A stretch of DNA of 64,000 nucleotides from Sweltsa coloradensis. Its lineage: Eukaryota; Arthropoda; Insecta; Plecoptera; Chloroperlidae. A program made the translations under genes and the position numbers. Below are positions 12,037 through 24,879 of this stretch, piece by piece. Below the pieces are notes generated by a model. It was not told the origin of the DNA, did not search any database, and saw only the letters and a program-made list of their open reading frames with translations. Where the stretch lies: NCBI GenBank assembly GCA_024449915.1, contig JAMZAV010000645.1, positions 248,001-312,000 on the forward strand. The letters run 5' to 3'. Each line of letters starts with the position of its first letter. Positions within the stretch are counted from its first letter, which is position 1.

Positions 12037-12130
12037 ATGGCGCTTCGTTTAGTTAGAAGTGCTCCCTCCCTCGGAGCCAATTTAGTTCGTTCTGCAGGGA
12101 ACTGTACTTCAGAAAACATGCTTCTCAGTG
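12037..12130 (+). CDS. possible first coding exon with mitochondrial-type presequence
   Basis: An ATG at 12037 opens a frame starting MALRLVRSAPSLGANLVRSA. This is rich in Arg, Leu, Ser and Ala with no acidic residue in the first 20, the classic make-up of a mitochondrial matrix presequence. The frame runs to 12222 but becomes AT-rich junk after about codon 35, so a donor would be expected near 12130; the candidates there are weak. I do not recognise the protein, and no following exon was found. It may be a real first exon, a relic or chance. Confidence 0.25.
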
Positions 12131-13691
12131 GTTGTCCCTTGGCATTTAAATATAAAATATACGTATACATTAGAAGAGTGCGCGTTATTAAGGACGTGGA
12201 TGTACTGTATAATTTATTTTAATCCGCGAAAGTAGCATGTATGAAATAGGGGCTTTTAAAAATAATGGCCAACATGTTTAAAAATATGTTTGAAATAGAA
12301 AATATATTTAATCAAATTAATGCACATGCACTGCATGCTTGGTACACACACAAGTTGTAAAGAGATTTTTATGCGTTTTAATACAACTTTATCTCCTAAT
12401 TACGAGCAAAAATGATGTCACATCGCATTCTAGAAACTCGTGAAAAGCTTGGATTAATACCGCAACAGCAAGGGAATAAAGTCGTGCATAAAAAGTTATC
12501 ACCAGTAATAATTTTCCATGAAAGTTAGGTTATGAGGTAGGGTACCTACTAAAAAATACAAAACTCAGACTGTTAAATAAAATTGTTATCCAAACTTAGC
12601 AGTGAACACTAATTTAAATGTCCTCCTTTGTAAATCAGTTTTTATAACTGAGTAGGATAGACGTTAAATAAATAAATAAATGAATAAATAAATAAATAAA
12701 ATCAATAATAACAATATTGTTGGTATTGAGTTAATGTTAACTCCCACAGATACAAGAAAAAGTTGTGGCTTAATTATGCATTGTTACTCTTCATTTCAAC
12801 CAACTTTTGTGGATAATACACCAAACCGAGTATCACCAACAAGTGATTGCTGAGCTAACTCGTGCCTTCAAAACAATCTGTATGTCGAAATGAAAAAGGG
12901 GCAAAAGCTTGATTTGCCTTTTTTATAATTTTGACACATCGTTTCGTTTAGGTATTAACTTTATAACAGGAGAAATACTCTACAATCTTCGTTTTGTCGA
13001 GCTAGCTATGTAAGCTATGTAAGTAAACGTTGATCAAGATCACGAGTGAGACACCTCGATTCAATTTCGTCCAAATACGTCGATCAGTCACGTTGTGTGT
13101 CATGTCGCTGAACAACATACACACCAAGACAGTTGTCACTTACTTCGAGGAAGCTTCACTCAAGTCCCACGTTGTTTCATCGATTAGACTCTCCTCGAAC
13201 TTGACTCAACTTCGGAACATATTATGTGCATTGCATGCTGCTCAATCACTTAGCGGCCGTAGTCGATTATTATAGAAAGTTTGACCAGGTTTTGGGTTCG
13301 AATCCTGGCTTGGACGTTGATGTCCTTTCTTTAACTTCTATTATAGGAGATAAAAATCACTTCGAAGTAATTGTTGTTTAACGTCTAACCAGTTGTTATT
13401 GACACTGATTTTCAAAGGAGGTAATTTACAATGTCATAATTACATTACATTGTAATTGTAGACAAAATAATGAACAAGAATTAAGCAGTTTTCAAATTCT
13501 TTATAACAATAGTTATAATGCAAAAAATAAATATTATGGACCAGACCCGATTTATCTGAATAACGTGATTATTACTGCATGCATTCACATACAATTTTGA
13601 AGTAATAGCAGGTAAATTTGGATTAATTTCAATATTTTTTCTAGATAAAACACATTCGATTGTTTCAGTATTTTTTTTCATAGGACTTTGT
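12131..13691. other. AT-rich DNA with minor repeats
   Basis: Contains an (AAAT)n tract at about 12664-12700 and a tRNA B-box-like GGGTTCGAATCC near 13290 that may be a SINE remnant. A plus-strand frame at 13030-13275 has no recognisable motif. Nothing else was supported. Confidence 0.5.
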
Positions 13692-13952
13692 GTGGCTCGT
13701 TGGTCTTGTGGTTAGCGTCTCTGCTTGCAATGCAGAAGGTCCAGGGTTCGATTCCCGCTTAGTTCTTCTCTTAGGAATTTGTAAACGGTGACTATGGAGC
13801 CGTCCTAGCAACGAGGCACATAATAAATTCAAAGTTGTTCTGAATCGGCCTTGTTGATTCTGGCGTTGATCCGCGGGTGTTCGCACATGTCCATACCACT
13901 GATTGCTATATTTCCTATTAAAAAATATCGATCTTTGGTTGGTTATCGCTCG
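13692..13952 (+). mobile_element. tRNA-derived SINE, 5' part
   Basis: The head reads as a tRNA: an A-box region TGGTCTTGTGGTTAGCG, an anticodon arm TCTGC-TTGCAAT-GCAGA and a B-box GGTTCGATTCC. It is followed by a shared body (GGAGCCGTCCTAGCAACGAG) and by GATCTTTGGTTGGTTATCGC, which is the piece seen in inverse at 26070-26100. The 17.3-kb copy shares the body. The 3' tail is missing here. The RNA polymerase III boxes are intact. Confidence 0.85.
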
Positions 13953-16900
13953 GATATGTCAATCATAGCAGTTTACAAGGCCCCTAGCTGAATAAAGTAA
14001 TTTGAATCGATAGTTTTCGAAATTGTGAAATTTGTTTGGGTAAAAAAAAAAAAATGCAACAAAAGCTCTAATTTTTTTTTTAAAGTGTAATTTTAAATCT
14101 CGGCTGTTTTGTCTGCTAGGGTTATTACAAAACATAATACTTTTCACTCACAAAAAAATTGAGAAATATTGCGTGATTGGTAGTAGATAACGGGGCATGA
14201 AGTCATCAAATTTAACATTGTTGGTCAGTCTCAGAACCATTAATGTAAAGGGTTAATATCTCCCGGACTAAAGGTTTGATTTCACAATCGTTTCAATATT
14301 ATTGAAAATAGTTATCTTCCACACGTTACACAAATTAATTACTTCGGCACATTCGTCGTCTTAAGAGAAATGAGAGTCAAACGTAGTTGGCAGAATTCTA
14401 TCCCTGCAACGTAAAGATAAGAGAAGACCTATAAGAGTAATTTTTAAGGATATAATATTGCCGTTTTTTACTATTTTTTACGGAATCCCATACTTTAAAA
14501 AGACAATCATCACGATATTTTCTTAAATAATGCTGGAGCCGAAACCTTCATAGGCCTATATCTTTATTAAATAATATAGTAATAATATAGTCATATAGTG
14601 TAGTTTGGACATATGTGTCTAGCTAAGGTCAAGGTGACACAACAACCAACACAATTTGCCAAAAAAAAAATAGAATTCTAAAAAACAGTTTGAATAATAT
14701 AAAACATTGTAGAAACTTCTTGACCGAGTCCAATCTACCGTCCATCGCGTCTGCCTGAGTCCCTGCATGCAGGGAGGTAATACGGGATGAACTGGATTGT
14801 GATGTGTGATGAGTGATGAATGATGAACGAAGAACGGAGAGTTCATAACCTCCCGCGAGTTAAATCTACGACCTGTCGATAGCGTTCACAAGTCTCTCTC
14901 TTTCACAATCACTCGTCACCACAGGTGGCTGCAGTTGCAGACCAAACTTGCACGCCCGAAATGGTGTGCACTCGATAGAGAACTTGATATATATTTAGAA
15001 AAAGGTAAACAAAATCGATAACAAGTGAGTTCGATCAATGTACGCTGCTCACTTCATTTTGACAGACGACCTCGCAGACGACAAAACATGAAAATCGAAT
15101 AATATTTATTATTTATATGGCTTTTTTTATTATGTACGTGCAATATTTTGTAAAATAATGCTTGTGTAGAAGCTTTCATTTTTATTTTAACCCAAAGTGG
15201 TCGAAAGAAAGGTACAATTTCGTAAAAAATTTACTCGAGAATTCGTTGGAGATTTTGTTTATAAGGTACGTAGTTGACAGCTAGAGAAGAGCATAAGATA
15301 GTAAAAACATCCACGGCCGAGGCTGGATCTGTTTCTTTAGGGATTTTGTGTTGTCTACCTAATTGACTTTCAAATAATCATACAATTCAAAAATAATTAT
15401 AGAAATGTATTAGAAAAAATTAATAACGCGACCTCTTCCAAGAATGTTATTTAATAAAGTTTTAGTTTAATAAAAATTGTATGAAATGGTCCAGAGGAGA
15501 ATGAGAAAGGGAGAAGACGAGTATGAAGTCGTTCATTGTGCCGAAATCAGGCCACGGAATCGGGTGAAAATGTAATACAATATGCTAGGGGGAAACCTTT
15601 AATATCAGTTCATAACAAAAGATTTTATCGAATGCCTCCAAAAAGACATTCTTGTTTATCAGTATTTCCGATAAAGTTCCAACTCCCCAGGTTCATTTCA
15701 CAACGTTGGTGTCAATGAAAATTTAATTTAGCATTCGGTCGCGTTTATAAAAACAAAAAGCGATATTAAATTTGTCTCACCCTAAAAACAAAAACTATTA
15801 CACAAAGAACTCAATTCAATCCTAGCGGAGTCGAGCGCTTATCAGTGCTGTGCAACCTGCCTGCATGTATTGTCACTCAGATTTGCGAGAATAATCACGT
15901 TTTAATTAATACCGTTAACTTGCTAAGTCTACTTTATTAATAGTCACAAAGACTGAAAACAAAGCCTTTGTGGACGCGAGGGATAATATTATATAATCCT
16001 CATCTCGACATCACATTTCCCGACTGTACCTGACATAATAGATACGCATGTCGAGAAGAATAAACCCAAAAGTAGTTAAACAGCGTTGTTTACATTTTAA
16101 CAAAACTTAATAGCTTTCATTGAACGAAGCTTCGTTCGTGTTTCGATAATGTTTGCCTGTTAGGAAACTACAGGAAGCAGCTATATAAATCAACGTAACC
16201 ATCCAGGTTATTTTTAGATAGTCGTTAGTTAGCATCAACAACTAGGCCCGTAGTTAATTATATAAAGCTGGATAGTACATGGCCATCCATACGATTTCCA
16301 GTTAGAATGCATTGGAGGTTGGCTGATGGATAGTGACAATTTATTGAAGAAGTTTGTATCCTTAGTTCTTCTCTAGGATGAGATGCGACGGTTCGAAGAT
16401 AATCGCCAACTACGATAGCGATGTAGCTAATCGCTAGAGCACAAGACTAATCCGGTTGACCACTTCAAACGAATCGCACAATAAATGTCACCTTTTCCAT
16501 TCCGTTCCCTAATTAACCGTCAAGGCAAAGTTTTCAACTCCCTGTTCGGTTTCAAATTATGTCACCTCTCGACTACATGCCAATACATCTACTTCGGAAA
16601 TTTCGCAATCTATCACAGATATTCTCGAATGTTTTTAAATCGTGTTCTCGTCATGTTTATTTCAGAAACAGACAGGCAGACAGACAGACGGACAATCTTA
16701 AAAGATTAACCTGATTTACTTCATAGCGCTGTTTTTTGTTAACCACCGAGAGACATTAGGTTAAAATGTAATTTGATGTTAATTGGCTAGAACATGTTTT
16801 CAGCTCATTCGTTTCGTGAATGTTAATCATGTACCACTTAAAAAATATATATATGATAGATCATAAACTTCGGGCAACGTTGCTTGAATTCAAATTACGA

Positions 16901-17264
16901 CGCCTCGGGTGTTTGAGCATCAACTGTCAATTCTTCAATATATCATCTTTTAAGTAGCCTTGTCGTTTTTCACCTTTCTTTACAGCATGTTTAGAATCGA
17001 TTATCTACGTGTAAATGAGAACTCTTTAACATCTCTACCGGTTACTTCTCGCCTCATTACTATCTCTAACCTCTAATAATAAGCCAGCTAGAATACATTC
17101 ACTCCGCTACTCTTATTCTATTCATCGTCTTTCAGAAACTCGGTATTACAAGACTTGTTTAATTTATCTGAAAGAAATTGAATCATATCTTTAGATATTC
17201 TAAGTATTTATAACACTATTATTACACTAACAGAAAACATTACAATTTGAATTGTGTGGCACGT
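13953..17264. other. intergenic DNA, no gene recognised
   Basis: No element with recognisable ends and no conserved exon was found across this 3.3 kb. A short (CAGA)n tract lies at about 16669-16690. A peptide around 15490-15575 on the plus strand is briefly open and charged but has no recognisable family. Confidence 0.5.
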
Positions 17265-17545
17265 TCCACGGTGGTCCTGTGGTTATAGTGTCCCTGCTTC
17301 CAATGCAGAAGTTTCCGGGTGATGGTGACTTTGGAGCCGTCCTAGCATCGAGGCACATAAATTCTAACATTGTTCCGAATTAGCCTGTAGCTGGAATCGT
17401 GTCCAACTTGTTTTATTATTTAATAATAGCGGTCTCTAATTGATAATAATTGTTCGCTGGTCGAGGGCGTCAACGCCGACTAGGCTTAGTTTGCTTTAAA
17501 TAAATGTCCCCCACTGAAAATCGGTTGTGACGATTTATTTATTTG
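17265..17545 (+). mobile_element. tRNA-derived SINE, near-complete, B-box deleted
   Basis: Same family as 13692. The head has the A-box region TGGTCCTGTGGTTATAGTG and anticodon arm remnant CTGCTTCCAATGCAG, but sequence jumps to the body (GGTGACTTTGGAGCCGTCCT) where the B-box should be, so this copy could not be transcribed from its own promoter. The 3' part carries GTCCCCCACTGAAAATCGGT and ends in TTTATTTATTT. Confidence 0.8.
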
Positions 17546-18094
17546 AGAAATGTGTTGCGTAGGCCTAATGTAGCGTGGGAGGTACGAAAGTGAAGCATTT
17601 TCTCGCTTTCAACCCGTGCGTGGTCACAGTTAAACCATTGAGTATAGAAAACTCCATAAATATGATTTTAAAAAAACTTTTTATCGCCTTATGCAAGCAT
17701 ATACCTAATTATTTTAGTTTTCTCTGCGAGGATTGATAGAACTAGAACAGTCTGCGTATCTATGCAGGGAGCACGTAGTGATGAAACTATAAGTTTCAGA
17801 CTCGTCTCGATTAGCGCGAGAGAGTATTATGTGAGACGGTAAGTCCAATCTAAATCCATCAACAATTGAACCACAGGGTGGTTATTCGGAATGCGGTACC
17901 CGATACTAAACTCTCATTAAACAAAATCACAATGTTATATTTACAATTTTGAATATAGTGGTCAAATCGAGTATAAACTATTAACTGCTTTAATGAGGGG
18001 GCATTAATGAGGCCTGCGACTTTCTTAATTTAAGTGGGGTAATCTAAATTAGCTATTTGCTGTATTTTAAACTGTTCGCAATACTAACAATACA
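17546..18094. other. intergenic DNA, no gene recognised
   Basis: Only a single copy of the 8.45-kb palindrome motif (17634) was noticed. Confidence 0.5.
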
Positions 18095-18185
18095 TTAAAT
18101 AAATGCGGGATTTAAACCCACGTCACTTTGTTCCATACACGGTTATTCCACAATCGCCTTAGCCACCACGGAACGGATGATTTTA
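18095..18185 (-). mobile_element. tRNA-like SINE head, second family
   Basis: On the minus strand, CCGTTCCGTGGTGGCTAAGG resembles a tRNA A-box region and GTGGGTTTAAATCCCGC a B-box. A long spacer between them suggests descent from a tRNA with a long variable arm (Ser or Leu type). A related segment lies on the plus strand at 21615. Confidence 0.45.
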
Positions 18186-21100
18186 CGCAAAGTGCGGAGA
18201 TTCTCATTGAAGCGATGGGCATAGCTTGTTTTGTGACCTGGCTAAAAATGACCATGTCTTATTAGAAGTCGGTCAAAAACTAGCCCCAAAACTAGGATTC
18301 CAAATAGCCAGAATCTACTTAATTTGCCACAGGAATCTATGAGATTAGCAAACTGTTCTAGTTTAATTGATATTGAGAAATTCTCGAGATACCATTCTCG
18401 TTCAGAAAGCCGCTATAGCCACGGCACGCACGCTGGTTAAGTCACCCTTATATTACATCTTTCGGCCAGTTCCTTTACACTAATTACATCATGGTCTAAA
18501 ATGTGAAAATTTATACAAGTGGAGTTCGTACCAACTACCAAGTTTTCCTCAGGTCAGGATATTCTGAAATTGAACGTGTCACTTACTATAAAGTAGTAAA
18601 GTGCTAGAACGCACCACTTGCAACTAAATTCTGCCGAAAATCCTTACTGAACATTTGACAAAGTTTATACTGAGTTAAGTGCCTAACCAATCATTACTTC
18701 GCAATATTGTAGCATATTATTTGTATCAGTAATTGATTGACTGGTTGGATCAATGATTGGCTGATACGGATAGAATTAGAGTTTATAAATTGCTTGAGGG
18801 CGCAAAGAGTATAATAAAATCATAGGTCAATATAGAGTAATAAGCCCAACAACTAACAAGGTATGCACATAGCTAAACATTATGTACGCCGATATTGTTG
18901 TGTTTGCGATTACCGCCAACGACGACAGATCTCACATTTTCATTCTTCGCAATGTGTGGATCAGAAAATATCTAAATTGAATTAATACCAAAAAACTAAT
19001 TTTGCAAATAATTAAACCGAGATTAATTAACTAAAACACTGCGATTCAACCATTTCACATAGCGAAAGTTATATATACATCGAGAATACTGGGAGAAAAC
19101 AATCTGATTTTTGTATAATTCGTAAATTGTAACTATCCACAACACAAAACAAAACGTCTCATACTGCGTGTAGAAAAGTTTTGTTGAGATAAGATTGATA
19201 AAAGTGCGTAAATGCAGGATTTATTTATTAATGGAAAACCGAAATATACTTTTTCGAAAACGAAATTAGTTTTATAAACAAATGAGATCTTGCACACTGT
19301 GTGATCGCGATAGTAGCCAGTGGCACTGAACTGAGAACTCCCATTCTATGTAGTAGCTGTAGATATATCTTGAACACCTTAGACGTCTTGTTTGATAGAT
19401 TGATCTGAGTGAAGATTACTCACAGTGTTGAGTATTGACGGTACACGCACGCACACCTGTAGCTATATGGCTTCGGTCCAGCTAGGAGCAGTGGAGGTCA
19501 TGGCGGATCACAATGGACATCGCACACTATCCGAATAACTTCGGAGACCAATTAAGACATCGTTGATTGTTGGTTTAATTATGCAGCCCTGGCACACTCT
19601 TAGGAAAGGCTGTGGGGGAGGGGGTGGATGACATAGCTACTTTCCTGCGTCATTAGGTACAGGCCATTTTATATGTCGTTCTACGTCGTCGAGTTCGAAA
19701 CGATAAGTTTTTATAAGGTAAGGTCAATGTTTCGCATCACAACGAAACAAATTGAAAGATTACCTCCATAATTTTAATTTAATTTAAAATAAATATTTTG
19801 TTTGAACCCTTTATCTCTGTAACATACCGATACCGATCCGATATTGGAATTTGACGTATTTTTGTAAAATTATGAAGTTGATAACTGTTTATTTTAACCG
19901 AACAGTAGCGCAATTAAAATTGAAAATAAATGCGATTTTGGTCGAAACCTTTCCGATCAGGTAGCAATTGTGACTCGTTAAATCAAAATGAGAATCATTT
20001 TTGTGAATCAAAATCATTTTCCAGAAAAAAATTGCATGTTCTTTCCCGTGCCCTGTTTGACTTTACCACGTCCCAACGTTTTCTTAAATTCGTATTAAAA
20101 GAAATTGATTTATATTTTTGAGATAGGCCTACAAACTAAGAAGTATGTATTATGTCAAAGTAATCGCACTAAACAAACATTTTGGGCATGCAATAAATAT
20201 GGCGAAGTCGCAGATTCGAGTTTTGAACGCAAATAGCTTTGCGTACACGTATTGCAACTCATATACAAAACACGAGCACTTGAAAAAGTCTGACGCTGTG
20301 ATTAACACCCAGTCCCCAGTAGATATAGGGTTTTCTTTTAAGTTTTAACAGTTAGATGTGCATTGCATTGTAGGCCTACTAATTTAGGCAAATTTACCTG
20401 TATAACCTTAGTGATAACTGAAAACAATTACTAGCCGTTCTACGTGTAATTAAAGTTGATCTTATAATCGATAATCGGGACGTAATGCGAATGATATGAT
20501 GTAATGCCTGTATGATGAAGGTAAAGTACGAAACCCATGCCACGTACGCTACGGGATTCGAACACATGTAAGTTCGAGTTCCTCTTAAGAAAGAAGAACT
20601 GCCCTGTTCCTGAAAAGAAACGTAGTTCCTTCAAGTTCATTTAAAAACTACCGAATTACGAACATATCAATTTATGGAGTTACGGGAATGTTCCTAATTC
20701 AAATAACCGAAATAATTTCAGTTTTATATTTAAGGCATTAAATGTAAACAGTAGACAGGCGAACGAGTTTGAAATTTTAATGTTTATTCCTGAATTAGAG
20801 AGATTGCCACAGCACAGCGTAAATAAATTTTGAAGGAGCGTTCAGTTCATTCGTTCGTTCAAAACATTACAAGTTCGTTATCATGGAAAAGGATCGCGTT
20901 CCCATCAAGGTTCTCTAAAAAAGGACTCGTCACTGGAAACTCGATTCAGTTGATAATTAGATAATAATTATGCTAAAATAAAGATAATTACGATACCTAT
21001 TTGGATAAATATAGGAATAAATATTTTGTGTAGGGATGCGCGCTGTAGGGTGTGTGACCATCTTCATGTGACTAACTAGGTTCTTAGGGATTAGGGTAGT

Positions 21101-21309
21101 TGGGAAAGGAATGTCCGGGGGGCTGTTAAAGAGGACTCGATACATTGCACTGTCGAGAAGAAAACTATCAGTCGGGATTGCCTGTCTCGCCGGGATTCGA
21201 AGTCGGCACCTCCCGACTCGGAGACTCGGCCTACACTGTCGGTCTGGGAAGAATTGTCCAAGGGGTGTTAACGATCTCAAGCCCATGGCTTAGGGTCCTC
21301 GGTTATATC
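18186..21309. other. intergenic DNA, no gene recognised
   Basis: No conserved exon or element was supported. At 19470-19540 a short plus-strand frame (MASVQLGAVEVMADHNGHRT) is open but matches nothing I know. From about 21030 the sequence is more GC-rich and leads into the tRNA-like region, probably part of a SINE. Confidence 0.45.
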
Positions 21310-21394
21310 TGCCTACCAGTGACAGGAATCGAACAGTGACCTCCCGCATCAGTGTTGCGTGCAAGCGATGGTTTACCTCTCTACGCGCACGGGG
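21310..21394 (-). mobile_element. tRNA-like SINE head
   Basis: On the minus strand GTGCGCGTAGAGAGGTAAAC (A-box-like) is followed by CACTGTTCGATTCCTGTCAC (B-box). A second B-box-like TTCGAATCCCGGCGAGA lies at about 21190 on the same strand, so two tRNA-like units may be joined. There is no full cloverleaf. Confidence 0.4.
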
Positions 21395-21614
21395 GCATAC
21401 TATAAGGTGTAACAAAACTGCCGTCTCCATGAGTATTAGATATTGAGTGAAAGGTAGTAATTAAGAGAATTTCAATTGAGTACTTAAATCGGAATGCAAA
21501 AGGCGAAATTAGGTACCGATAGTTATGTCTGTCAAAGCTCAAAAGCCCATAGGTTAAAAATTATACTCTAGGCTCTAAACAACATAAATAATATACCTGA
21601 TGTTTCCGTTATCT

Positions 21615-21705
21615 TTTATCAACGCCGTCCGCGGTGGTACATACGATTGATTACGGCGCTGGTACGAAGCGTATGGTTCTACGTCTACGAGGACGTGGGT
21701 TCGAA
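21615..21705 (+). mobile_element. tRNA-like SINE head, related to the one at 18.1 kb
   Basis: CCGTCCGCGGTGGTACATAC followed about 65 bp later by GACGTGGGTTCGAAAATGCA parallels the two boxes of the minus-strand copy at 18095-18185. The B-box is degenerate. Confidence 0.4.
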
Positions 21706-22649
21706 AATGCAGCATGTTTTTCTGTAATTGTCCTTCATTGTCATTCTATCGTCACCCTCAACGTCTCGAATAGCAATATTGCTAGACAAGAATCAATCAA
21801 ATCAAATCTTTTATCAATCACCCTTGCACAGTGTACTAAAGCGTAGTAAAGTAGTGTCGCCTCCGTGTGTGGAAATGGAATATGCAAGGGACAGGGAGAG
21901 GGTTAAACGAATGCAGATGGGGTAAAAGAACGAACAAGTATGTCCAGAGGTGTGAGAGTGAGAGTACAGCATCTGTACAGGTAACCATCCATATTGGTTG
22001 CCGCTCAATATGTTGAGTTACTCCGTCTAGCGAAAAGTCATGAATTAAACACAGCTTATAAATAATTGTGTCACCCGTGTGGCAATAAATCCTACCCGAA
22101 GACTTGCTTCTAAGTTCTAACTCGCCTCCTCTGCACATGCGACTGTTTGCATTGAGATCACCTCGCACATCAAGGAAATTTAAGAAATGAAATTACGACA
22201 TGGATTCAGAGGTGTTGAACATGACATCCAGAATACATTGTAAACCTTCAGAGGTAGTTGTTTGCGTAAACTCTACTCTAGATCACGTTCGCACCACAAG
22301 AATAAGATCAACTAATTGTGTATAAATAAGTTGACTTTCTTAATATGGTTAATATTTCATAGTGAAAGTTGTCACAATTAATTTAATACTTTTGAATTGT
22401 TACAGTATGGTCAGTGACCTGGAAAATCAGCTGATTATTATGGTAACTTCAGGGTCTAAAGTTTTCTTCGGTGAAACATCCCTAATTATGACAAGTTTCA
22501 CTTCTGAATGGTATCTGACTTGTTTAGAGGCAAACGAGCGTAAGTCACGACCATTCACATGTGACCTAGAAAACTAAGTTGACTAATAAGTTGGATCTCA
22601 ACCGAGGAACTCGTATTTGTGAAATAGTGTTGGCCGTGGATTTATTTAC
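21706..22649. other. intergenic or intronic DNA
   Basis: If the first exon at 22650 is real, this is the start of its first intron on the minus strand. I could not find the next exon. Plus-strand frames at 21634-21846 and 22362-22577 lack recognisable motifs. Confidence 0.45.
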
Positions 22650-22664
22650 CTGTCTTTCGGCCAT
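22650..22664 (-). CDS. putative 15-nt coding part of a first exon (MAERQ), gene unidentified
   Basis: On the minus strand, ATG GCC GAA AGA CAG is followed directly by GTAAAT, an acceptable splice donor, giving MAERQ and a phase-0 junction. It lies about 85 nt downstream of a TCAGTT initiator inside a CpG-dense block, the arrangement expected of a 5' untranslated leader with a short coding end. The start has G at +4. Five residues are too few to name a protein, and the next exon was not found at lower coordinates. I treat the gene start as likely but its identity as unknown. Confidence 0.45.
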
Positions 22665-22830
22665 CCGTTTATCGTGACGATGTAAACAAACTCTTTTGAC
22701 TGGTAATTCACTAACGCAGACGCGCACTCACGTACGGACAACCGCGAACTGACTGCGCGCTCTCACTCGCACGCTGCACTACTTCGGCCACTTCGGCCTT
22801 CCTCCGACACACCGCGTCGGCGCGAGCTCT
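22665..22830 (-). promoter_or_regulatory. CpG-dense promoter with TCAGTT initiator, minus strand
   Basis: From 22700 to 22820 I count about 19 CpG dinucleotides in 120 bp, against a strongly CpG-poor background. On the minus strand GCAGTCAGTTCGCGG matches the arthropod initiator TCAGTY, with +1 at about 22750. A CGCG-rich leader follows to the ATG at 22664. There is no clear TATA box. It may also be bidirectional, but no plus-strand exon was seen. Confidence 0.5.
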
Positions 22831-24074
22831 AGATACAGCCAGCCTGTTGCATTTGCACCTTGTTGCGCCAAGTCAGCGGCACCGTCATCTCACCTTCGTG
22901 ACATCCACACCCTTCACGACACCCTACACCATGTGGTTTGTTTGTCATATAACCAGCCAGGGCTCGAAGTGGAATGGTGAGTACATTGTCCATACAATAC
23001 AATCTACATAACATAGTCCACACTCTATATAGGCCCTGAAAAGTGGGCTAAATTCGCCAAAAATGCTTATCCTGAACGCTACTGTAAATAGCTTTCCCCG
23101 TTTCCCACCTATATGTTATAATGTTTCATTCAATTATCTCGAACAAAGTAATTTCACGGAAAATACATTTTTAATAAAAGTCCCCCACAATATTGTTAGG
23201 CCTAATATTATTATTTTTATGCCAATAAAATAAACCAATTACACAGTTACATTAAATACAAGTGTAAAATTAATAACATAGCGGTTTCAGAACTGGACCA
23301 CAGATAATAGAGTACACTACGTGACTGGACTGAACCAAGTTAAAACTACTAGTTTTCATGGTTCTAGTTTCCATCGCCTGTGTTGGCACCATGGCAAGGT
23401 ACGGTGGGTCGAAGTGGGCGTTTAGAGGAAGCCATAAGGAGAAAGAGTATTGCCAGAGTCGATAAAGAAGTTTGTTGTAAAAACAACAAAATTGTCCGAT
23501 GTAGAGTTTCGCAAGGTACGGAGAGTGAAAGGCGTGGGGTGGGGAGCATGAATACGACAAACATTATAGTATTTCATTGCGCATGCTTCTCGACAATGTA
23601 AGAATATTATGATATCAACAATATTGCTTCAAAAACGGTAGGTTGAGTGTTCACTGGCTCTCCGTCTATTAGATCATCTTCATGTAACCTGTCCGGACGT
23701 AGCGCAAGACTCGCCGAACTAGGCTAGACTAAAGGCACTACAGTGGCTTCAAACCGTCAATCACAGTAGAAGGTAGAAGGAATAAATTTATATTAGGGCC
23801 TATACGAATAAGAATTATACCTGTACATAACCTTCCTAAACATCTCATGAGCTGTATATAAAGCATTGGTGTCATCCAAAAGTTATTAATAGGTATACGC
23901 TCTTTCTTCCTGGGTAAAGTACATGATTGTGTACAATTGGGGGGAGGGGGGTCAGGGAAGCCCCCCAGCTAATGCGGGTCCGAGGGTCCAAGACTGGAGC
24001 GCACAGTCCCTGAAAAGTTTTTGATTCTTAGTTTGTGATTGTAGTATTTTAACGAGTTTTAGGTATGTCTTTGT
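22831..24074. other. intergenic DNA upstream of the CpG promoter
   Basis: Overlapping frames on both strands at 23364-23601 come from a GC-richer patch without recognisable motifs. The motif GCAAGGTACGG occurs twice there (at about 23393 as CAAGGTACGG and 23511), hinting at a small repeat. Nothing else was supported. Confidence 0.4.
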
Positions 24075-24237
24075 GGGTACGTCCCGAATGATGCTAACTT
24101 GCAGCCTTGGGCATGCCCAAAGCATTCCGTAAACACCGCCGCCATCACAACGCCCGTAACGCCCAATGTTAAACCTCGGGCATCTTGGGCATGTCTGGGT
24201 GTTGTGGGCGCGTGGGAGCATCATTCGGAACGTACCC
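24075..24237. mobile_element. short MITE, 163 bp, 21-bp terminal inverted repeats
   Basis: Left end GGGTACGTCCCGAATGATGC and right end GCATCATTCGGAACGTACCC are inverse copies with one mismatch. The GC-rich interior also has GGGCATGCCCA and TTGGGCATGTC motifs. There is no coding capacity. The target duplication is unclear. Confidence 0.75.
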
Positions 24238-24360
24238 TATGTATGTTTTGTTATGTCTCATTTTGTAGTGGCTGGTGATGATTGTTGTGGTTACACAATT
24301 TGTATTGTGTTCTGTGACAATGATGTTGTGTCAAGCTTATTAGAAAATACAAAATAACAA

Positions 24361-24866
24361 AATACCGCCAAACGAAAAAAATCGCAGGAAAGACAATTGT
24401 TTTAAAAAATATTTTTTCTTTCAGTCAGCCTATAGAAACCAGTTGAAAATTAATGTCACAAAAACACAACACCCTATACGTTTAATGGTGTGCCTTGGCG
24501 AATTGAAGTTTGAAATTATTTTGAGGTGGCGATATTGGCCGTGTACCGGATCAGAAAATTTTGAAAAAATAGTTTTGATTTTAGAAAATCAAAAATATGT
24601 TTTCAAATTAAATAATGCAATAATACAATTCAAATGCAGTTTTGATTTTAGAAAATAAAAAATATTTTTTCAAATTTTTCTGATCAGGTACACGGCCAAT
24701 ATAGCCACCTCAAAATAATTTTCAACTTCAATTCGCCAAGGCACACCATTCAACGTAGGGTGTTTTGTTTTTGTGATATTAATTTACAACTGTTTTTCTA
24801 TAGACTGACTGAGAGATTTTTTTTTAACATTTGTCTTTCCTGCGAGTTGTTTCGTTTGGCGGTATT
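24361..24866. mobile_element. foldback element, complete palindrome
   Basis: Two arms of about 240 bp in inverse orientation: ACCGCCAAACG...TCGCAGGAAAG at the left and CTTTCCTGCGAG...CGTTTGGCGGT at the right. Matching internal blocks include GATATTGGCCGTGTACCGGA against TACACGGCCAATATAGCCAC. The centre is near 24620. The ends are AATACCGCC and GGCGGTATT, so TA could be the target. Confidence 0.85.
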
Positions 24867-24879
24867 TTTTACCGATTTG

